From positions 186,001-250,000 of the forward strand of contig NZ_CP094723.1 of NCBI RefSeq assembly GCF_025558585.1: a stretch of 64,000 nucleotides of DNA, read 5' to 3'. The notes beneath the pieces are model-generated. The model ran no database searches and was not told the origin of the DNA. It was given only the letters and a program-made list of their open reading frames with translations. Below, piece by piece: positions 28,508-39,111 of the stretch; positions within the stretch are counted from its first letter, which is position 1; each line of letters begins with the position of its first letter. The DNA is from Staphylococcus sp. IVB6214. GTDB lineage: Bacteria > Bacillota > Bacilli > Staphylococcales > Staphylococcaceae. The position numbers and the translations under genes were made by a program.

Positions 28508-28536
28508 TTGACTTCTTGTCAAAATCTGTGTAGAAT
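28508..28536 (+). promoter_or_regulatory. rplY promoter with palindromic -35 region
   Basis: TTGACT (28508-28513), 17 nt, TAGAAT (28531-28536). The -35 lies in the perfect inverted repeat TTGACTTCTTGTCAA (28508-28522). Confidence 0.7.
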
Positions 28537-28541
28537 AACTC

Positions 28542-28641
28542 TGTTCGTGTCATGACGGACAAATACACATTTGCAAGCAGCGAAATGGCTGATGGGCAAA
28601 TGCTGCACGAGAGACGTGCAACGGAAAGGTGGAAAATGAAT
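28542..28641 (+). promoter_or_regulatory. Structured leader of rplY, candidate autoregulatory element
   Basis: About 100 nt between the promoter and the L25 start. It contains the palindrome GTCATGAC (28549-28556), a CAGC/GCTG pairing near 28578-28591 and the perfect stem TGCACG-AGAGA-CGTGCA (28604-28620) just before the SD GGTGG. The frame is open and in phase with rplY from ATG 28552, but that ATG has no SD. A protein-binding leader for L25 is an inference. Confidence 0.45.
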
Positions 28642-29292
28642 ATGACTTCATTAAAGTCTATTATTCGTCAAGGTAAACAAACACGCGGAGACTTACGTAA
28701 AATCCGTGAATCAGGTAAAGTACCAGCAGTAGTATATGGTTACGGTACTAAAAACGTATCAGTAAAAGTTGATGAAGTAGAATTCATCAAAGTAATCCGT
28801 GAAGTAGGACGTAACGGTGTTATCGTTTTAGGTGTGGGTTCAAAAGAAATCAAAGTAATGGTATCTGATTACCAATTTGATCCGCTTAAAAACCAAATTA
28901 CACACATCGACTTCTTAGCAATCAACATGAGCGAAGAGCGTACTGTTGAAGTACCAGTTCACTTAATCGGTGAAGCACCTGGTGCAAAAGAAGGTGGCGT
29001 AGTTGAACAACCATTATTCGACTTAAACATTACTGCTACACCTGATAGCATTCCTGAAAGCATCGAAGTTGATATCAGCGAATTAAACATTGGCGATACT
29101 TTAAGCGTACAAGACATTAAAGTATCAGGCGACTTCACAATCGAAAACGATGCTGAAGAAGCAGTTGTATCTGTTGTTGCACCAACAGAAGAACCAACTG
29201 AAGAAGAAATCGAAGCAATGGAAGGCGAAGCAACAACTGAAGAGCCTGAAGTTGTAGGCGAAGAAAAAGAAGAATCTGAAGAAGAAGCATAA
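28642..29292 (+). CDS. rplY: Large ribosomal subunit protein bL25 (Ctc/TL5 form)
   Basis: Binds 5S rRNA in the 50S subunit. 216 aa, the long form with an N-terminal L25 domain (~1-90) and a C-terminal beta domain, ending in a strongly acidic tail ([14 protein letters not shown] and beyond). [20 protein letters not shown] matches the staphylococcal N-terminus; ATG 28636 two codons earlier is an alternative, with GGTGG upstream of both. Confidence 0.96.
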   Translation: MTSLKSIIRQGKQTRGDLRKIRESGKVPAVVYGYGTKNVSVKVDEVEFIKVIREVGRNGVIVLGVGSKEIKVMVSDYQFDPLKNQITHIDFLAINMSEERTVEVPVHLIGEAPGAKEGGVVEQPLFDLNITATPDSIPESIEVDISELNIGDTLSVQDIKVSGDFTIENDAEEAVVSVVAPTEEPTEEEIEAMEGEATTEEPEVVGEEKEESEEEA

Positions 29293-29302
29293 GATATCTT
29301 CT

Positions 29303-29338
29303 AAGGGCATTATCCATCTCGATGGGTAATGCTCTTTT
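29303..29338 (+). terminator. Terminator of rplY
   Basis: GGGCATTATCC pairs with GGGTAATGCTC, small loop, TTTT. The following ~225 nt up to pth hold no gene or clear promoter that I can support. Confidence 0.85.
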
Positions 29339-29567
29339 GTTATATACGACGGTGTTTGAGAGAGCGAGAAAGGGCGCTTTTGTGTTACGATATAATCTGA
29401 GACATAGCAGGTATTGATTGTAAATTGAGATAGGAATATGGCAGTAAGTGTGGAAAACGAAAGTTTATATAAACAGTATTTTCCTCCTTTCCGGTCATTA
29501 TTTATAAAATAACCATAGATTAATAACACAAAATGTACGTGTAATAAAAGTAACGGAGGAACATGTG

Positions 29568-30140
29568 ATGAAATGTATTGTGGGTTTAGGAAATATTGGC
29601 AAACGCTATGAGCGCACAAGACACAATATTGGTTTTGAAGTCATTGACTATTTGTTGGATCAACATCAAATAACATTGGATAAACAAAAGTTTCGAGGTG
29701 CATATACAGTCGCCCGTATAAATGGGGAGAAGGTAATGCTAATCGAGCCCCTAACTTTAATGAATCTGTCCGGTGAAGCGGTCGGCTCATTAATGGATTA
29801 TTACAATGTTGAAATTGAAGATTTGTTGGTACTGTATGATGATCTTGATTTGGCACAAGGTCAAGTACGTTTGAGACAAAAAGGGAGTGCAGGTGGACAC
29901 AATGGGATGAAGTCGATTATTGCACATATAGGAACGAGTGATTTTAAACGCATTCGCATCGGTATTGACCGCCCGACTAATGGCATGTCTGTTCCGGATT
30001 ATGTCTTGCAAAAGTTTTCGGATGCGGAAATGAAAACGATGCAACCTGTCATTGAACATGTTGCGAAAGCAGTTGAAGCATTTATTGATGGTGAAACGTT
30101 TGAGAACGTCATGACACAATATAACGGTGAAATTCATTGA
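29568..30140 (+). CDS. pth: Peptidyl-tRNA hydrolase
   Basis: Releases peptides from prematurely dropped peptidyl-tRNA. ATG 29568 chosen over GTG 29565 because [20 protein letters not shown] fits the family; SD GGAGGA upstream; 190 aa. Catalytic His19 (TRHN), the LMNLSG Asn, DDLDL Asp and GSAGGHNG Asn are present. The stop overlaps the mfd start by 4 nt. Confidence 0.97.
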   Translation: MKCIVGLGNIGKRYERTRHNIGFEVIDYLLDQHQITLDKQKFRGAYTVARINGEKVMLIEPLTLMNLSGEAVGSLMDYYNVEIEDLLVLYDDLDLAQGQVRLRQKGSAGGHNGMKSIIAHIGTSDFKRIRIGIDRPTNGMSVPDYVLQKFSDAEMKTMQPVIEHVAKAVEAFIDGETFENVMTQYNGEIH

Positions 30141-33100
30141 AACCAATCATCAACGAAATCATTCATAGAGATACACAGTTTCAAAATTTAACGGAACATA
30201 TTGGTAATCGCAATGTATTGGTTACAGGCTTAACACCTTCAGCTAAAGCAGCGATGATTGCGGAAGTCTATCAGTCGGGTCACGAACAAGTTTTATTAGT
30301 GACAAACAACTTGTATCAAGCGGACAAGTTAGAAGCAGACTTACTACAATTTGTACCAGATGATGAGTTATACAAATATCCAGTACAAGATATGATGACA
30401 GAAGAATTTTCAACACAAAGCCCAGAGTTTATGAGTGAGCGTGTCCGTACGTTGACGGCACTCGCACATGAACGTCGCGGGTTATTTGTCGTCCCGTTGA
30501 ATGGCTTGAAGAAGCTACTCACACCGAAAGCGTTATGGCAATCTCATCAGATGGTTTTGAATATTGGTGATGACTTAGATCTTGAGTCTTTTCTAACAAA
30601 ACTTGTGAGTATGGGATATCGTCGAGAATCTGTTGTAACGAATATTGGTGACTTTTCCGTACGCGGTGGTATTATCGATATTTATCCGTTACTTGGAGAA
30701 CCTGTGCGTATTGAACTGTTTGACACAGAAGTAGACTCGATGCGCTTATTCGATGTTGAGACACAACGCTCGCTGGAAAATATCGATACAATTGAAATTA
30801 CAACAGCACATGATTTTATTATGACGGAAGCAGTGCGAGAACATACGGTGCAACAGTTAACGGCTGCGTATGAACAAACACGACCAAAAATCGAAAAATC
30901 AGTACGTCAAGATTTGAAAGACACATATGATGCCTTCCATATTACTGATGAAGAACGATTCGATCCACAAGTTTTAAGACGACTGATTGCGTTTATGTAT
31001 GATAAGTCTGAAACGCTTATGGATTATTTTAAAGACAATGCGGTTGTGCTCGTTGATGAATACCAACGAGTAAAAGAAACTGAAGATACATTGACCGCCG
31101 AAACGACAGATTTTTTACAAAACCTTGTGGAAAGTGGGAAAGGTTTTCTCGGTCAGCGCTTTATGGATGATGATGCTTTTGAAACACTGATCCGTCAGCG
31201 ACAGGTTACGTATTTCACATTGTTTACGTCATCGATGCCTGTGAAGTTAGATGAGATTTTTAAGTTTTCATGTAAACCAGTCCAACAATATTATGGTCAG
31301 TACGATATTATGACGTCTGAACTTCAGCGATTTATGCGCCAAGATTATCGCATTGTAGTTGTTGCGGAGACGGAAACGAAAAAAGAGCGCATTCAAGCAA
31401 TGTTGAGTGAGATGCATGTACCGACCTTATTAGAGCCAGATATTGAAGCGATGTTGCCAGGACATGCGGCGATTGTTGAAGGCAGCTTGTCAGAAGGCTT
31501 TGAACTACCATACATGTCTCTCGTCGTCATCACGGAGCGAGAATTGTTCAAGTCAAGACAGAAGAAAACGTCCAAAAAACGTCGTAAAACATTGACGAAT
31601 GCCGAGAAGATTAAGTCATATCAAGAATTGAATGTAGGAGATTACGTTGTTCATGTCCATCACGGTGTGGGGCGTTATCTCGGTGTTGAAACACTCGAAG
31701 TTGGCGATGTGCATCGTGATTACATGAAAATACAATATAAAGGGACGGATCAATTGTTTGTCCCTGTTGACCAGATGGATCAAGTTCAAAAATACGTCGG
31801 TTCGGAAGATAAAACGCCGAAGCTTTACAAGTTAGGTGGCAGTGAGTGGAAGAAAACGAAAGCGAGAGTACAAAGCAATGTTGAAGATATTGCAGATGAG
31901 TTGATTGCGTTATACAAAGAGCGTGAGCAATCTGTCGGCTACCAGTTTGCGCCTGATACAGAAGAGCAACATGCCTTTGAAATGGACTTTCCATATGAGC
32001 TGACGGAAGATCAAGACAAGTCGATACGTGAAATCAAGGCGGATATGGAAAGTGCACGTCCAATGGATCGTCTACTTTGTGGTGATGTGGGTTATGGTAA
32101 GACGGAAGTTGCTGTCCGTGCCGCATTTAAAGCGGTTATGTCAGGTAAACAAGTAGCATTCCTTGTACCAACGACTATTTTAGCGCAACAACACTATGAA
32201 ACGCTGATTGAACGAATGCGTGACTTCCCAGTAGAGATTCAGTTGATGAGTCGATTCCGTACAGCCAAAGAAATCAAAGCGACAAAAGAAGGTTTGAAAT
32301 CTGGTTTTGTCGATATTGTTGTTGGAACACACAAGTTATTAGGCAAGACGATTGAATACAAAGACTTAGGCTTGCTAATTGTCGATGAAGAACAGCGTTT
32401 TGGAGTGCGTCACAAAGAGAAAATTAAAGCACTCAAAGCAAACGTGGATGTCCTAACGTTGACAGCAACACCGATACCGAGAACGTTGCATATGAGTATG
32501 TTAGGTGTCCGTGATTTGTCAGTGATTGAAACACCACCCGAGAACCGATTCCCTGTTCAGACATATGTGCTCGAACAAAATGCGAACTTCGTTAAAGAGG
32601 CGTTGGAGCGTGAATTATCTCGAGAAGGGCAAGCATTCTACTTGTACAACAAAGTCCAATCTATCTATGAAAAGCGAGAACAGTTACGCATGCTCATGCC
32701 AGAAGCTGAAATTGGTGTGGCACACGGACAGCTGACAGAACGAGATCTTGAAGAAACGATGCTTAACTTTATCAACGGTGAATACGATATCCTTCTCACA
32801 ACAACAATTATTGAAACGGGTGTCGATGTACCAAATGCAAACACATTGATTATTGAAGAAGCAGATCGCTTTGGTTTAAGTCAGTTGTATCAATTGCGAG
32901 GCCGTGTCGGGCGTTCAAGTCGTATCGGCTATGCTTACTTCTTGCATCCACAAAATAAAGTGTTAACAGAAACAGCGGAAGATCGTCTACAAGCAATCAA
33001 AGAGTTTACAGAGCTCGGCAGTGGCTTTAAAATTGCAATGCGTGACTTAAATATTCGTGGTGCTGGGAATTTATTAGGAAAGCAACAGCACGGTTTCATT

Positions 33101-33661
33101 GATTCTGTTGGTTATGATCTCTATGCACAAATGCTAGAAGAAGCGGTTAATGAGAAGCGTGGTGTCAAGGTCGAAACACAAGCACCAGAACTTGAAATGG
33201 ACTTGCGATTAGATGCTTATTTACCGGCATCATACATTCAAAATGAACAAGCTAAAATTGAAATTTACAAAAAGCTGCGTGCCACAGAGACGCACACACA
33301 ATTGATGGATATTAAAGATGAATTGCTAGATCGCTTTAATGAATACCCAACAGAAGTGTCACATTTGTTAGATTCCGTAGAAATTAAAACATACTTATTG
33401 CAGGTAGGTGTGCAACATGTGAAGGACACTGGAAAAGCGATCGAAGTCTTGCTGACACAAGCCGGGACCAATCGTATTAACGGTGAGGAATTATTCCGAC
33501 AATCTGAGCCGCTTGGGCGCAGCATGACACTCGGCGTGAAAGATGGGTGTATGAAAGTGACATTGAAGAAAGGGAATCAATGGCTTGAATCACTAAAATT
33601 TCTAGCAAAAATTCTAGCAGAAAGTTTGAGGTTAGAAGATGAAATCGAAAGCGGCATTTAA
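30137..33661 (+). CDS. mfd: Transcription-repair coupling factor
   Basis: Removes stalled RNA polymerase and recruits UvrA. 1174 aa, the family length. Starts at TTG overlapping the pth stop. Order: UvrB-homology module (~1-350), RNA polymerase interaction domain (~490-560, [20 protein letters not shown]), then the RecG-like translocase with Walker [17 protein letters not shown], the [12 protein letters not shown] motif, [11 protein letters not shown] and a C-terminal UvrA-binding mimic domain. Head of a tightly packed run through divIC. Confidence 0.97.
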   Translation: MKPIINEIIHRDTQFQNLTEHIGNRNVLVTGLTPSAKAAMIAEVYQSGHEQVLLVTNNLYQADKLEADLLQFVPDDELYKYPVQDMMTEEFSTQSPEFMSERVRTLTALAHERRGLFVVPLNGLKKLLTPKALWQSHQMVLNIGDDLDLESFLTKLVSMGYRRESVVTNIGDFSVRGGIIDIYPLLGEPVRIELFDTEVDSMRLFDVETQRSLENIDTIEITTAHDFIMTEAVREHTVQQLTAAYEQTRPKIEKSVRQDLKDTYDAFHITDEERFDPQVLRRLIAFMYDKSETLMDYFKDNAVVLVDEYQRVKETEDTLTAETTDFLQNLVESGKGFLGQRFMDDDAFETLIRQRQVTYFTLFTSSMPVKLDEIFKFSCKPVQQYYGQYDIMTSELQRFMRQDYRIVVVAETETKKERIQAMLSEMHVPTLLEPDIEAMLPGHAAIVEGSLSEGFELPYMSLVVITERELFKSRQKKTSKKRRKTLTNAEKIKSYQELNVGDYVVHVHHGVGRYLGVETLEVGDVHRDYMKIQYKGTDQLFVPVDQMDQVQKYVGSEDKTPKLYKLGGSEWKKTKARVQSNVEDIADELIALYKEREQSVGYQFAPDTEEQHAFEMDFPYELTEDQDKSIREIKADMESARPMDRLLCGDVGYGKTEVAVRAAFKAVMSGKQVAFLVPTTILAQQHYETLIERMRDFPVEIQLMSRFRTAKEIKATKEGLKSGFVDIVVGTHKLLGKTIEYKDLGLLIVDEEQRFGVRHKEKIKALKANVDVLTLTATPIPRTLHMSMLGVRDLSVIETPPENRFPVQTYVLEQNANFVKEALERELSREGQAFYLYNKVQSIYEKREQLRMLMPEAEIGVAHGQLTERDLEETMLNFINGEYDILLTTTIIETGVDVPNANTLIIEEADRFGLSQLYQLRGRVGRSSRIGYAYFLHPQNKVLTETAEDRLQAIKEFTELGSGFKIAMRDLNIRGAGNLLGKQQHGFIDSVGYDLYAQMLEEAVNEKRGVKVETQAPELEMDLRLDAYLPASYIQNEQAKIEIYKKLRATETHTQLMDIKDELLDRFNEYPTEVSHLLDSVEIKTYLLQVGVQHVKDTGKAIEVLLTQAGTNRINGEELFRQSEPLGRSMTLGVKDGCMKVTLKKGNQWLESLKFLAKILAESLRLEDEIESGI

Positions 33662-35174
33662 TGGTGTCGTTGTTTTAACGATTGCACTCATTGCGGTGAA
33701 AGTGCTTAGTGCGCTGTACCGTGTACCGTATCAGAACGTATTGGGCGATGAAGGGTTATATGCGTATCAACAAATATATCCAATCGTTGCATTAGGCGTT
33801 GTTCTATCAAGCAATGCAATCCCGAGCGCCTTCACACAAGTTTTAGACGGTCGGCAACCGAGCCGTCCTACATTTCGTCGCTTAGTTATGACGATTGAAA
33901 TGATTGGCGTGGTTTGTTGGAGCATGCTGTATGTCGGTTCGAGACAAGTAGCACAATGGATGGGAGATCCACAATTAACACCGATGTTGCAGGCGGCAAG
34001 TATTAGTTTTTTAGTCGTTGGCTTTTTAGGTCTATTACGTGGACACTTTCAAGCACAACATCAGATGGTCTATCCTGCCTACTCGCAAGTTATTGAACAA
34101 TTAATACGAGTTGGCATTATTGGTATAGTTATCGTCTATTTCATTCGCCATGGTCTGTCCATTTATACCGCAGGAACTTGGGCGATTTATGCATCGACAG
34201 CAGGCTTTGTTATGTCTACGCTGTACTTGTGGTGGCGCAGTGATATGGAGTCGTTTGAGCATGAACGAATTAACAGCATCTCATTCCGACAATTTTTTAT
34301 TGCGATCGCCATTTTTGCGGTAAGTCACTTAATCGTCATATTATGGCAAGTGGTGGATAGCTTTACGATTGTGAATATGTTGCGTTCAGGGGCAGGTTTT
34401 GTATTCCAAGATGCGATCGTACAAAAAGGTATTTACGACCGTGGGGCTTCTTTCATCCAAATGGGACTCATTGTTACGACGACTTTTTGTTTTGTACTTG
34501 TGCCGTTACTGACGGATACGAAACGACGTGGTGCAATTGATGAGATGAACAGTTATGCGAATGCTTCATTGAAGATTACGATTGTGATAAGTAGTGCGAG
34601 TGGTATCGGCTTGATGAACTTGTTGCCTAATTTGAACCGTGTCTTTTTCGAGAGTAATGCTTTGACAGCGACATTGACCGTATACATGTTGACGGTCATC
34701 TGCGTTTCAATGATGATGATGTATATGGCATTGTTGGAGATTTATGGTTATTACCGTTTGATTATCGGAGCTGTTGTTGCGGGGCTAGTGAGTAAGCTGC
34801 TTCTCAACATTTTGCTTATCACATATTTTGAAATGTTAGGTGCGAGTCTTGCGACGGTATTATCGCTTGTCATCGCAGTTATCATATTACATGAAGGTGT
34901 CGTACAGTGTTATCAACTTAAGCGATTGCGAAAGTTTTACAGCAAGTTAGTCCTTGCGCTGCTTGTGATGACGGCGAGCGTCCAACTCTGCCAATGGCTG
35001 ATACCCGTTACATCACGGTTTGGCAGCTTATTCGAACTACTTATCGCAACACTCGTGGGCGTCTTAACGATTGGTTGGATGCTCGTGCGCCTGAATATTT
35101 TAGACGAAGAAGAATGGTCGCATTTACCGTTTGGAGATAAAATGTATCATTGGAAGAAGGGAAGAAAAGGATGA
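33639..35174 (+). CDS. Polysaccharide/lipid flippase family membrane protein (MOP superfamily, YabM/SpoVB-like)
   Basis: Multi-pass membrane protein of 511 aa with about 14 hydrophobic segments, first at ~7-25 ([20 protein letters not shown]). It belongs to the MOP exporter superfamily with MurJ and Spo[25 protein letters not shown] is typical of the SpoVB/YabM group. It overlaps mfd by 23 nt and mazG by 4 nt. A lipid-linked oligosaccharide is the likely cargo, but whether it is a lipid II flippase is not known from sequence. Confidence 0.88.
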   Translation: MKSKAAFNGVVVLTIALIAVKVLSALYRVPYQNVLGDEGLYAYQQIYPIVALGVVLSSNAIPSAFTQVLDGRQPSRPTFRRLVMTIEMIGVVCWSMLYVGSRQVAQWMGDPQLTPMLQAASISFLVVGFLGLLRGHFQAQHQMVYPAYSQVIEQLIRVGIIGIVIVYFIRHGLSIYTAGTWAIYASTAGFVMSTLYLWWRSDMESFEHERINSISFRQFFIAIAIFAVSHLIVILWQVVDSFTIVNMLRSGAGFVFQDAIVQKGIYDRGASFIQMGLIVTTTFCFVLVPLLTDTKRRGAIDEMNSYANASLKITIVISSASGIGLMNLLPNLNRVFFESNALTATLTVYMLTVICVSMMMMYMALLEIYGYYRLIIGAVVAGLVSKLLLNILLITYFEMLGASLATVLSLVIAVIILHEGVVQCYQLKRLRKFYSKLVLALLVMTASVQLCQWLIPVTSRFGSLFELLIATLVGVLTIGWMLVRLNILDEEEWSHLPFGDKMYHWKKGRKG

Positions 35175-36355
35175 CACATCAATTAATAATCATTGGTCTC
35201 GGTAACTATGGATTAGATGAGTTGCCGATGGGGATTTATCGTTTGATCACACAACAGAAGCAGTTGTATGTAAGAACATCAGATCATCCGGTAATTCAAG
35301 AACTACCGGAAATGGACATTCAATCATTTGATGAAGTCTATGAGCAATATGACACATTTGAACCCGTTTATGAAGCGATTACGACGCAATTATTGGAACG
35401 TGCGCAACATGAAGATATTGTTTATGCGGTACCGGGACATCCACGTGTTGCAGAAACGACGACACAGTTACTATTGACACGTGCAGCTGACTATGACGTT
35501 CATGTTGTAGTGAAAGGTGGACGAAGTTTTATTGACGACATTTTTGCAGCAGTTAATGTAGATCCGAATGATGGCTTTACAATGCTTGATGCAACGGCAT
35601 TGGACATCACTGCATTGAATCCAAGAACAGCGACAATCTTGACGCAAGTGTATAGCGATATGGTTGCGGGTGAGTTGAAACTCAGTTTGATGGAACGTTA
35701 TCCAGATGACTTTGAAGTGTATATTGTTGATGGTGCAAATCAATCGGGTGCGACAGTGACGCAAGTTCCGTTATATGAACTGGACCACCAAGCGATTTTT
35801 ACAAATTTGACGAGCGTCTTTATACCAGCCGTAACAGATGAAGTGGCATTGTATGGAGATTTCGACTTTGCCAATCAAGTCATTGCACAACTTGTTGATG
35901 ATGAGACGGGATGTCCGTGGGATAAAGTACAAACGCATGATACGTTAAAACGTTATTTATTGGAAGAAACATTTGAATTGTTTGAAGCAATTGATAATGA
36001 AGATGATTGGCATATGATAGAGGAGCTGGGGGATATCTTACTTCAAGTGTTACTCCATGCACATATCGGTCAGAAGTCGGGTTATATGGATATTCGAGAA
36101 GTTGTCGCAAGCTTATCAGATAAAATGATTCGTCGTCATCCTCATGTGTTTAACGGGGCACAGGCAGATGATGTAGAAGATGTGATGTCAATCTGGCAAA
36201 CAGAAAAGGCAGCAGAAGGTAAAAAAACACGTGTAAAGTTTGAGAAAGTATTTGCACGTCATTTCTTAAAACTGTATGATGAAGTCAAAAATAAGGACTT
36301 TACGGAAGAAACATTAGACCAATATTTGGCACAAGGAGGTAGCCATGAGACTTGA
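35171..36355 (+). CDS. mazG: Methylase-domain and MazG-domain fusion nucleotide pyrophosphohydrolase (YabN-like)
   Basis: 394 aa from ATG 35171, which overlaps the flippase stop as ATGA. Residues ~1-220 resemble tetrapyrrole (SAM) methylases (IIIGLGNYGLDELPMGIYRLI). Residues ~245-390 are a MazG NTP pyrophosphohydrolase (DDETGCPWDKVQTHDTLKRY; EETFELFEAI; EELGDILLQVLLHA with metal-binding acids; KMIRRHPHVF). It probably clears abnormal NTPs. The fusion is standard in Bacillales. Confidence 0.93.
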   Translation: MTHQLIIIGLGNYGLDELPMGIYRLITQQKQLYVRTSDHPVIQELPEMDIQSFDEVYEQYDTFEPVYEAITTQLLERAQHEDIVYAVPGHPRVAETTTQLLLTRAADYDVHVVVKGGRSFIDDIFAAVNVDPNDGFTMLDATALDITALNPRTATILTQVYSDMVAGELKLSLMERYPDDFEVYIVDGANQSGATVTQVPLYELDHQAIFTNLTSVFIPAVTDEVALYGDFDFANQVIAQLVDDETGCPWDKVQTHDTLKRYLLEETFELFEAIDNEDDWHMIEELGDILLQVLLHAHIGQKSGYMDIREVVASLSDKMIRRHPHVFNGAQADDVEDVMSIWQTEKAAEGKKTRVKFEKVFARHFLKLYDEVKNKDFTEETLDQYLAQGGSHET

Positions 36356-36602
36356 TAAATATTTAAAGGTATCGCGGCTCATCAAACGTCGTACACTTGC
36401 GAAAGAATTAAGTGATCAGGGACGTGTTGCGGTAAACGGTCAAACAGCTAAGGCGGGCACGACTGTAAAAGTAGATGATGAGCTCGTCATTCGATTTGGT
36501 CAAAAAGTGGTAACGATTAAAGTGACAGCATTGAATGAACATGCGACGAAAGAAAATGCTAAAGGGATGTACGAGCTTGTTAAAGAAGAACGATTACAGT
36601 AA
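36345..36602 (+). CDS. rqcP: S4-domain RNA-binding protein RqcP (YabO/HslR family)
   Basis: 85 aa, a single S4 domain (MRLDKYLKVSRLIKRRTLAKEL...GRVAVNGQ). In B. subtilis this family assists RqcH in adding poly-Ala tails to peptides stuck on 50S subunits. It overlaps mazG by 11 nt; SD AGGAGGT. Its position next to pth and mfd fits a ribosome/transcription rescue group. Confidence 0.93.
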   Translation: MRLDKYLKVSRLIKRRTLAKELSDQGRVAVNGQTAKAGTTVKVDDELVIRFGQKVVTIKVTALNEHATKENAKGMYELVKEERLQ

Positions 36603-36627
36603 TTGACGTTGAGAGAGGTGAGACCAC

Positions 36628-37008
36628 ATGAGTAAGAAAGTGCAAGGGATTGGCAACCAATACACATCTGAAGAAAATGCGAAACGTCAGCGTCATGCAC
36701 GATTAAAAAAAGTCGTTAAGAAGCGAATGCTCGTATTTGGTGGTGGACTCTTTGCAATAATTCTCGTCTTGCTAATCATGGTCGGGGTGCAAATGCACAA
36801 CAATCAACAAGCCTCTCAAGAGCGGCAAGCGAAGGAAGAAGAATACCAGAAAATACAAGACGAAGAGATTGAATTAAAAGAACGGTTGAACAACCTGAAC
36901 GATGAAGAATATATCGAAAAAATTGCACGAGATGAGTATTACTTGAGCAATGATGGTGAAGTCATCTTCAAACTCCCTGAAGATCAGAAAAATAAAAAAC
37001 AAGAATAA
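36628..37008 (+). CDS. divIC: Cell division protein DivIC (FtsB-like)
   Basis: Bitopic septal protein that forms the FtsL-DivIB-DivIC complex. 126 aa. Basic cytoplasmic N-terminus (~1-33), one transmembrane segment ~35-56 (MLVFGGGLFAIILVLLIMVG) and a coiled coil outside (QASQERQAKEEEYQKIQDEE), then the conserved NDEEYIEKIARDEYYLSNDGE. Last gene of the pth-mfd operon. Confidence 0.95.
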   Translation: MSKKVQGIGNQYTSEENAKRQRHARLKKVVKKRMLVFGGGLFAIILVLLIMVGVQMHNNQQASQERQAKEEEYQKIQDEEIELKERLNNLNDEEYIEKIARDEYYLSNDGEVIFKLPEDQKNKKQE

Positions 37009-37015
37009 AGCACAT

Positions 37016-37058
37016 AAAAAGGCATTTACTGAATTAGAAATCAGTATAATGTCTTTTT
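37016..37058 (+). terminator. Terminator of the pth-divIC operon
   Basis: AAAAAGGCATT-TACTGA pairs with TCAGTA-(T)-AATGTCTTTTT around an 8-nt loop: a ~17 bp stem ending in a T-run. The A-run on the left arm could make it work in both directions. Confidence 0.88.
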
Positions 37059-37086
37059 GTGTAAATATATGAGCGTCAGTCCCTCA

Positions 37087-37227
37087 TCTCTCACAACCTC
37101 GTTATGTCAGTGTTCGAGAAGCAGAATTCTCGGTAGAACTTCACAGCTCTACAAAATTTGAGGATCAATTTTGATCAATGTTCGGGTTCTACTCGAATTC
37201 TAAACGCTTCTCTCACAACCTCGTTAT
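37087..37227. repeat. Composite intergenic repeat: 19-bp direct repeats around an inverted repeat
   Basis: TCTCTCACAACCTCGTTAT occurs at 37087-37105 and again, exactly, at 37209-37227. Between them, 37116-37139 (GAGAAGC, AGAATTC, GTAGAAC blocks) is the imperfect reverse complement of 37188-37214, with a 4-nt insert (GTTT) and one small shift. The centre holds GATCAATTTTGATC, another hairpin. No coding frame. The intergene 37009-37332 contains this unit, the divIC terminator and the cvfD promoter. Confidence 0.7.
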
Positions 37228-37265
37228 AAAAATATTAAAGAAAAGGATTAAATCGGTTTTTGTCG

Positions 37266-37294
37266 TTGTGTAAATAGTCAAACAACCGTATAAT
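37266..37294 (+). promoter_or_regulatory. cvfD promoter
   Basis: TTGTGT (37266-37271), 17 nt, TATAAT (37289-37294). Confidence 0.7.
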
Positions 37295-37332
37295 AGAGTT
37301 AAATATCGAACTCGGGAGGATTCATTATAACA

Positions 37333-37710
37333 ATGGCAATCGAAGTAGGAAGTAAAGTCAAAGGTAAAGTCACTGGTATCAAAAAATTTGGTGCATTTGT
37401 GGAGTTGCCAGAAGGAAAGAGCGGGCTTGTGCATATCAGTGAAGTGGCTGATAATTACGTTGAGAACGTGGAAGATCATCTGTCATTAGGCGATGAAGTT
37501 GAAGTAAAAGTACTTTCTATTGCAGATGATGGTAAGATTAGCTTATCTATCAAAAAAGCAAAAGAACGTCCACGTCGACAAAAACCAGCACAAAAACCGG
37601 AAGACTTTGAGAAAAAACTATCAAACTTCTTAAAAGATAGTGAAGATAAACTTAATTCTGTAAAACGTCAAGCAGAGTCAAGACGTGGTGGCCGAGGTTC
37701 ACGTCGATAA
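37333..37710 (+). CDS. S1 RNA-binding domain protein (general stress protein 13 / YabR / CvfD family)
   Basis: 125 aa. Residues ~5-75 form one S1 domain (GSKVKGKVTGIKKFGAFVELPEGKSGLVHISE...GDEVEVKVLSIADDGKISLSIK). The C-terminal half is a basic, disordered tail (RPRRQKPAQK; SRRGGRGSRR). It probably binds RNA or ribosomes; in other Firmicutes the family affects translation and virulence. Own promoter and terminator. Confidence 0.92.
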   Translation: MAIEVGSKVKGKVTGIKKFGAFVELPEGKSGLVHISEVADNYVENVEDHLSLGDEVEVKVLSIADDGKISLSIKKAKERPRRQKPAQKPEDFEKKLSNFLKDSEDKLNSVKRQAESRRGGRGSRR

Positions 37711-37723
37711 GTCATCACAATCT

Positions 37724-37767
37724 AGGGGTTGAGAAACGAAGGGAACTTTGAATCTCAACCTCTTTTT
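37724..37767 (+). terminator. Terminator of the S1-domain gene
   Basis: GGGGTTGAGA pairs with TCTCAACCTC, ~17-nt loop, then TTTTT. Confidence 0.8.
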
Positions 37768-37770
37768 CAC

Positions 37771-37779
37771 TGTTAAAAT
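37771..37779 (+). promoter_or_regulatory. Extended -10 promoter of tilS-hpt
   Basis: TGTTAAAAT directly after the terminator, ~43 nt before tilS. Confidence 0.45.
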
Positions 37780-37821
37780 AAAGCGTGGAAGATACGAAGC
37801 AGATGAAGGAGTGTCTATGTA

Positions 37822-39111
37822 ATGAAACCATTCTGGCGAACAACTGACCATATCGTAGTAGCTGTGTCGACTGGAATAGATAGTATGGTGTTGTTACATC
37901 AATTATTGACGCAATACGCTGATACATATCATCAACTCACTTGTTTGCATGTGCATCATGGTTTGCGTGAGGCATCTGATAATGAAGCACAATTTTTGCA
38001 AGCGTACTGTCAGGAACGAAAGATTCCATTGCATATCCACCACTTAGATCTTACAGACGTTGCTGAAGCAGGGCGAAGTATTCAAAACGAAGCTCGACGC
38101 TTGCGTTATGCTTGGTTTGATGAAATGATGCACAATCTCCAAGCAGACTGTTTACTTACTGCGCATCATCAAGACGATCAACTAGAGACCATCTTTTATC
38201 GTATCTTTACAGGACGTGTTGACCGTGGACCGTTAGGCATTCAAACTTGTGAAGAACGGGGTACCTACCATCTCATTCGTCCACTGCTGACTACGGCCAA
38301 GGCGCAAATTCGTACGTATCAGCAACAGTACGCAGTACCTTACTTTGAAGATGAAAGCAATGCTAGTAATGCGTATGTACGCAACGATATTCGCAATCGT
38401 CTGCTGCCTGATATTGAACAAAATCCACAGTTACAAGGGCAACAATTACTTAAGTTGATGGATGTTCACGCGGAAGCGTTGATGCTTTTTACACAACGCG
38501 CACAGCAATTCATTGAGCAAGAAGTGATTCAAAAAAACGGAAAACAATGGCACATACCAAGAAAGGCATTCAATCAATTGTCGACACATGTTAAAATGAA
38601 AGTCTTGGACATTATATTGGCATATTTCGAGCCAGTTGTGACAGTAAGTGAGCGTACATACCAAGATTGGTTTGTCAAAATTTGCAGTGATGTGGCACAA
38701 AGTGCGCTCATGCATACAAACAAATGGCATGTCGATATCGTGTATGATAAATTAATCATAGCGCCTGCATTGATGGAAATGATACCGACACAACAAGTTG
38801 TCACAACGGCAGGTGTTTATCGATTCGGAGCGTATCGTATCGAAATTGCAGAGTATGTCTTTCGCTCACATGAAAGGCTACATATTCGAACGCGACAGAC
38901 AGGCGATCGTATCACGCTTGCGAACGGCCAACATAAAAAAGTAACACGTTTGATGATTGACCACAAAGTCCCACAAGCACAGCGTTCACATATGCCGGTA
39001 ATCAGTACGGTTGACGGTAATATCTTAGCAGTTGGGACGTGTTATCATCACAGGACATACGAACAATACATTCACATTCAATATTTGGGAGATGACATAA
39101 ATGAGAAATGA
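37822..39111 (+). CDS. tilS: tRNA(Ile)-lysidine synthase
   Basis: Converts C34 of tRNA-Ile(CAU) to lysidine so that AUA is read as Ile; essential. 429 aa. The PP-loop is AVSTGIDSMVLL, with TG in place of the usual GG; I recall the same form in S. aureus, so it is probably functional. HVHHGLR, TAHHQDDQLET and NEARRLRY are conserved. C-terminal TilS domain present. Overlaps hpt by 11 nt. Confidence 0.95.
   Translation: MKPFWRTTDHIVVAVSTGIDSMVLLHQLLTQYADTYHQLTCLHVHHGLREASDNEAQFLQAYCQERKIPLHIHHLDLTDVAEAGRSIQNEARRLRYAWFDEMMHNLQADCLLTAHHQDDQLETIFYRIFTGRVDRGPLGIQTCEERGTYHLIRPLLTTAKAQIRTYQQQYAVPYFEDESNASNAYVRNDIRNRLLPDIEQNPQLQGQQLLKLMDVHAEALMLFTQRAQQFIEQEVIQKNGKQWHIPRKAFNQLSTHVKMKVLDIILAYFEPVVTVSERTYQDWFVKICSDVAQSALMHTNKWHVDIVYDKLIIAPALMEMIPTQQVVTTAGVYRFGAYRIEIAEYVFRSHERLHIRTRQTGDRITLANGQHKKVTRLMIDHKVPQAQRSHMPVISTVDGNILAVGTCYHHRTYEQYIHIQYLGDDINEK

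Noticed and set aside
28552..28641. In-frame 30-codon N-terminal extension of rplY
   Set aside because: ATG 28552 has no ribosome-binding site, and the conserved L25 N-terminus begins at 28642 with a good SD; better read as leader RNA.
37842..37900. Possible loss of the TilS PP-loop (STGIDS rather than SGGxDS)
   Set aside because: I recall the same form in S. aureus, where tilS is needed; probably a normal staphylococcal variant.
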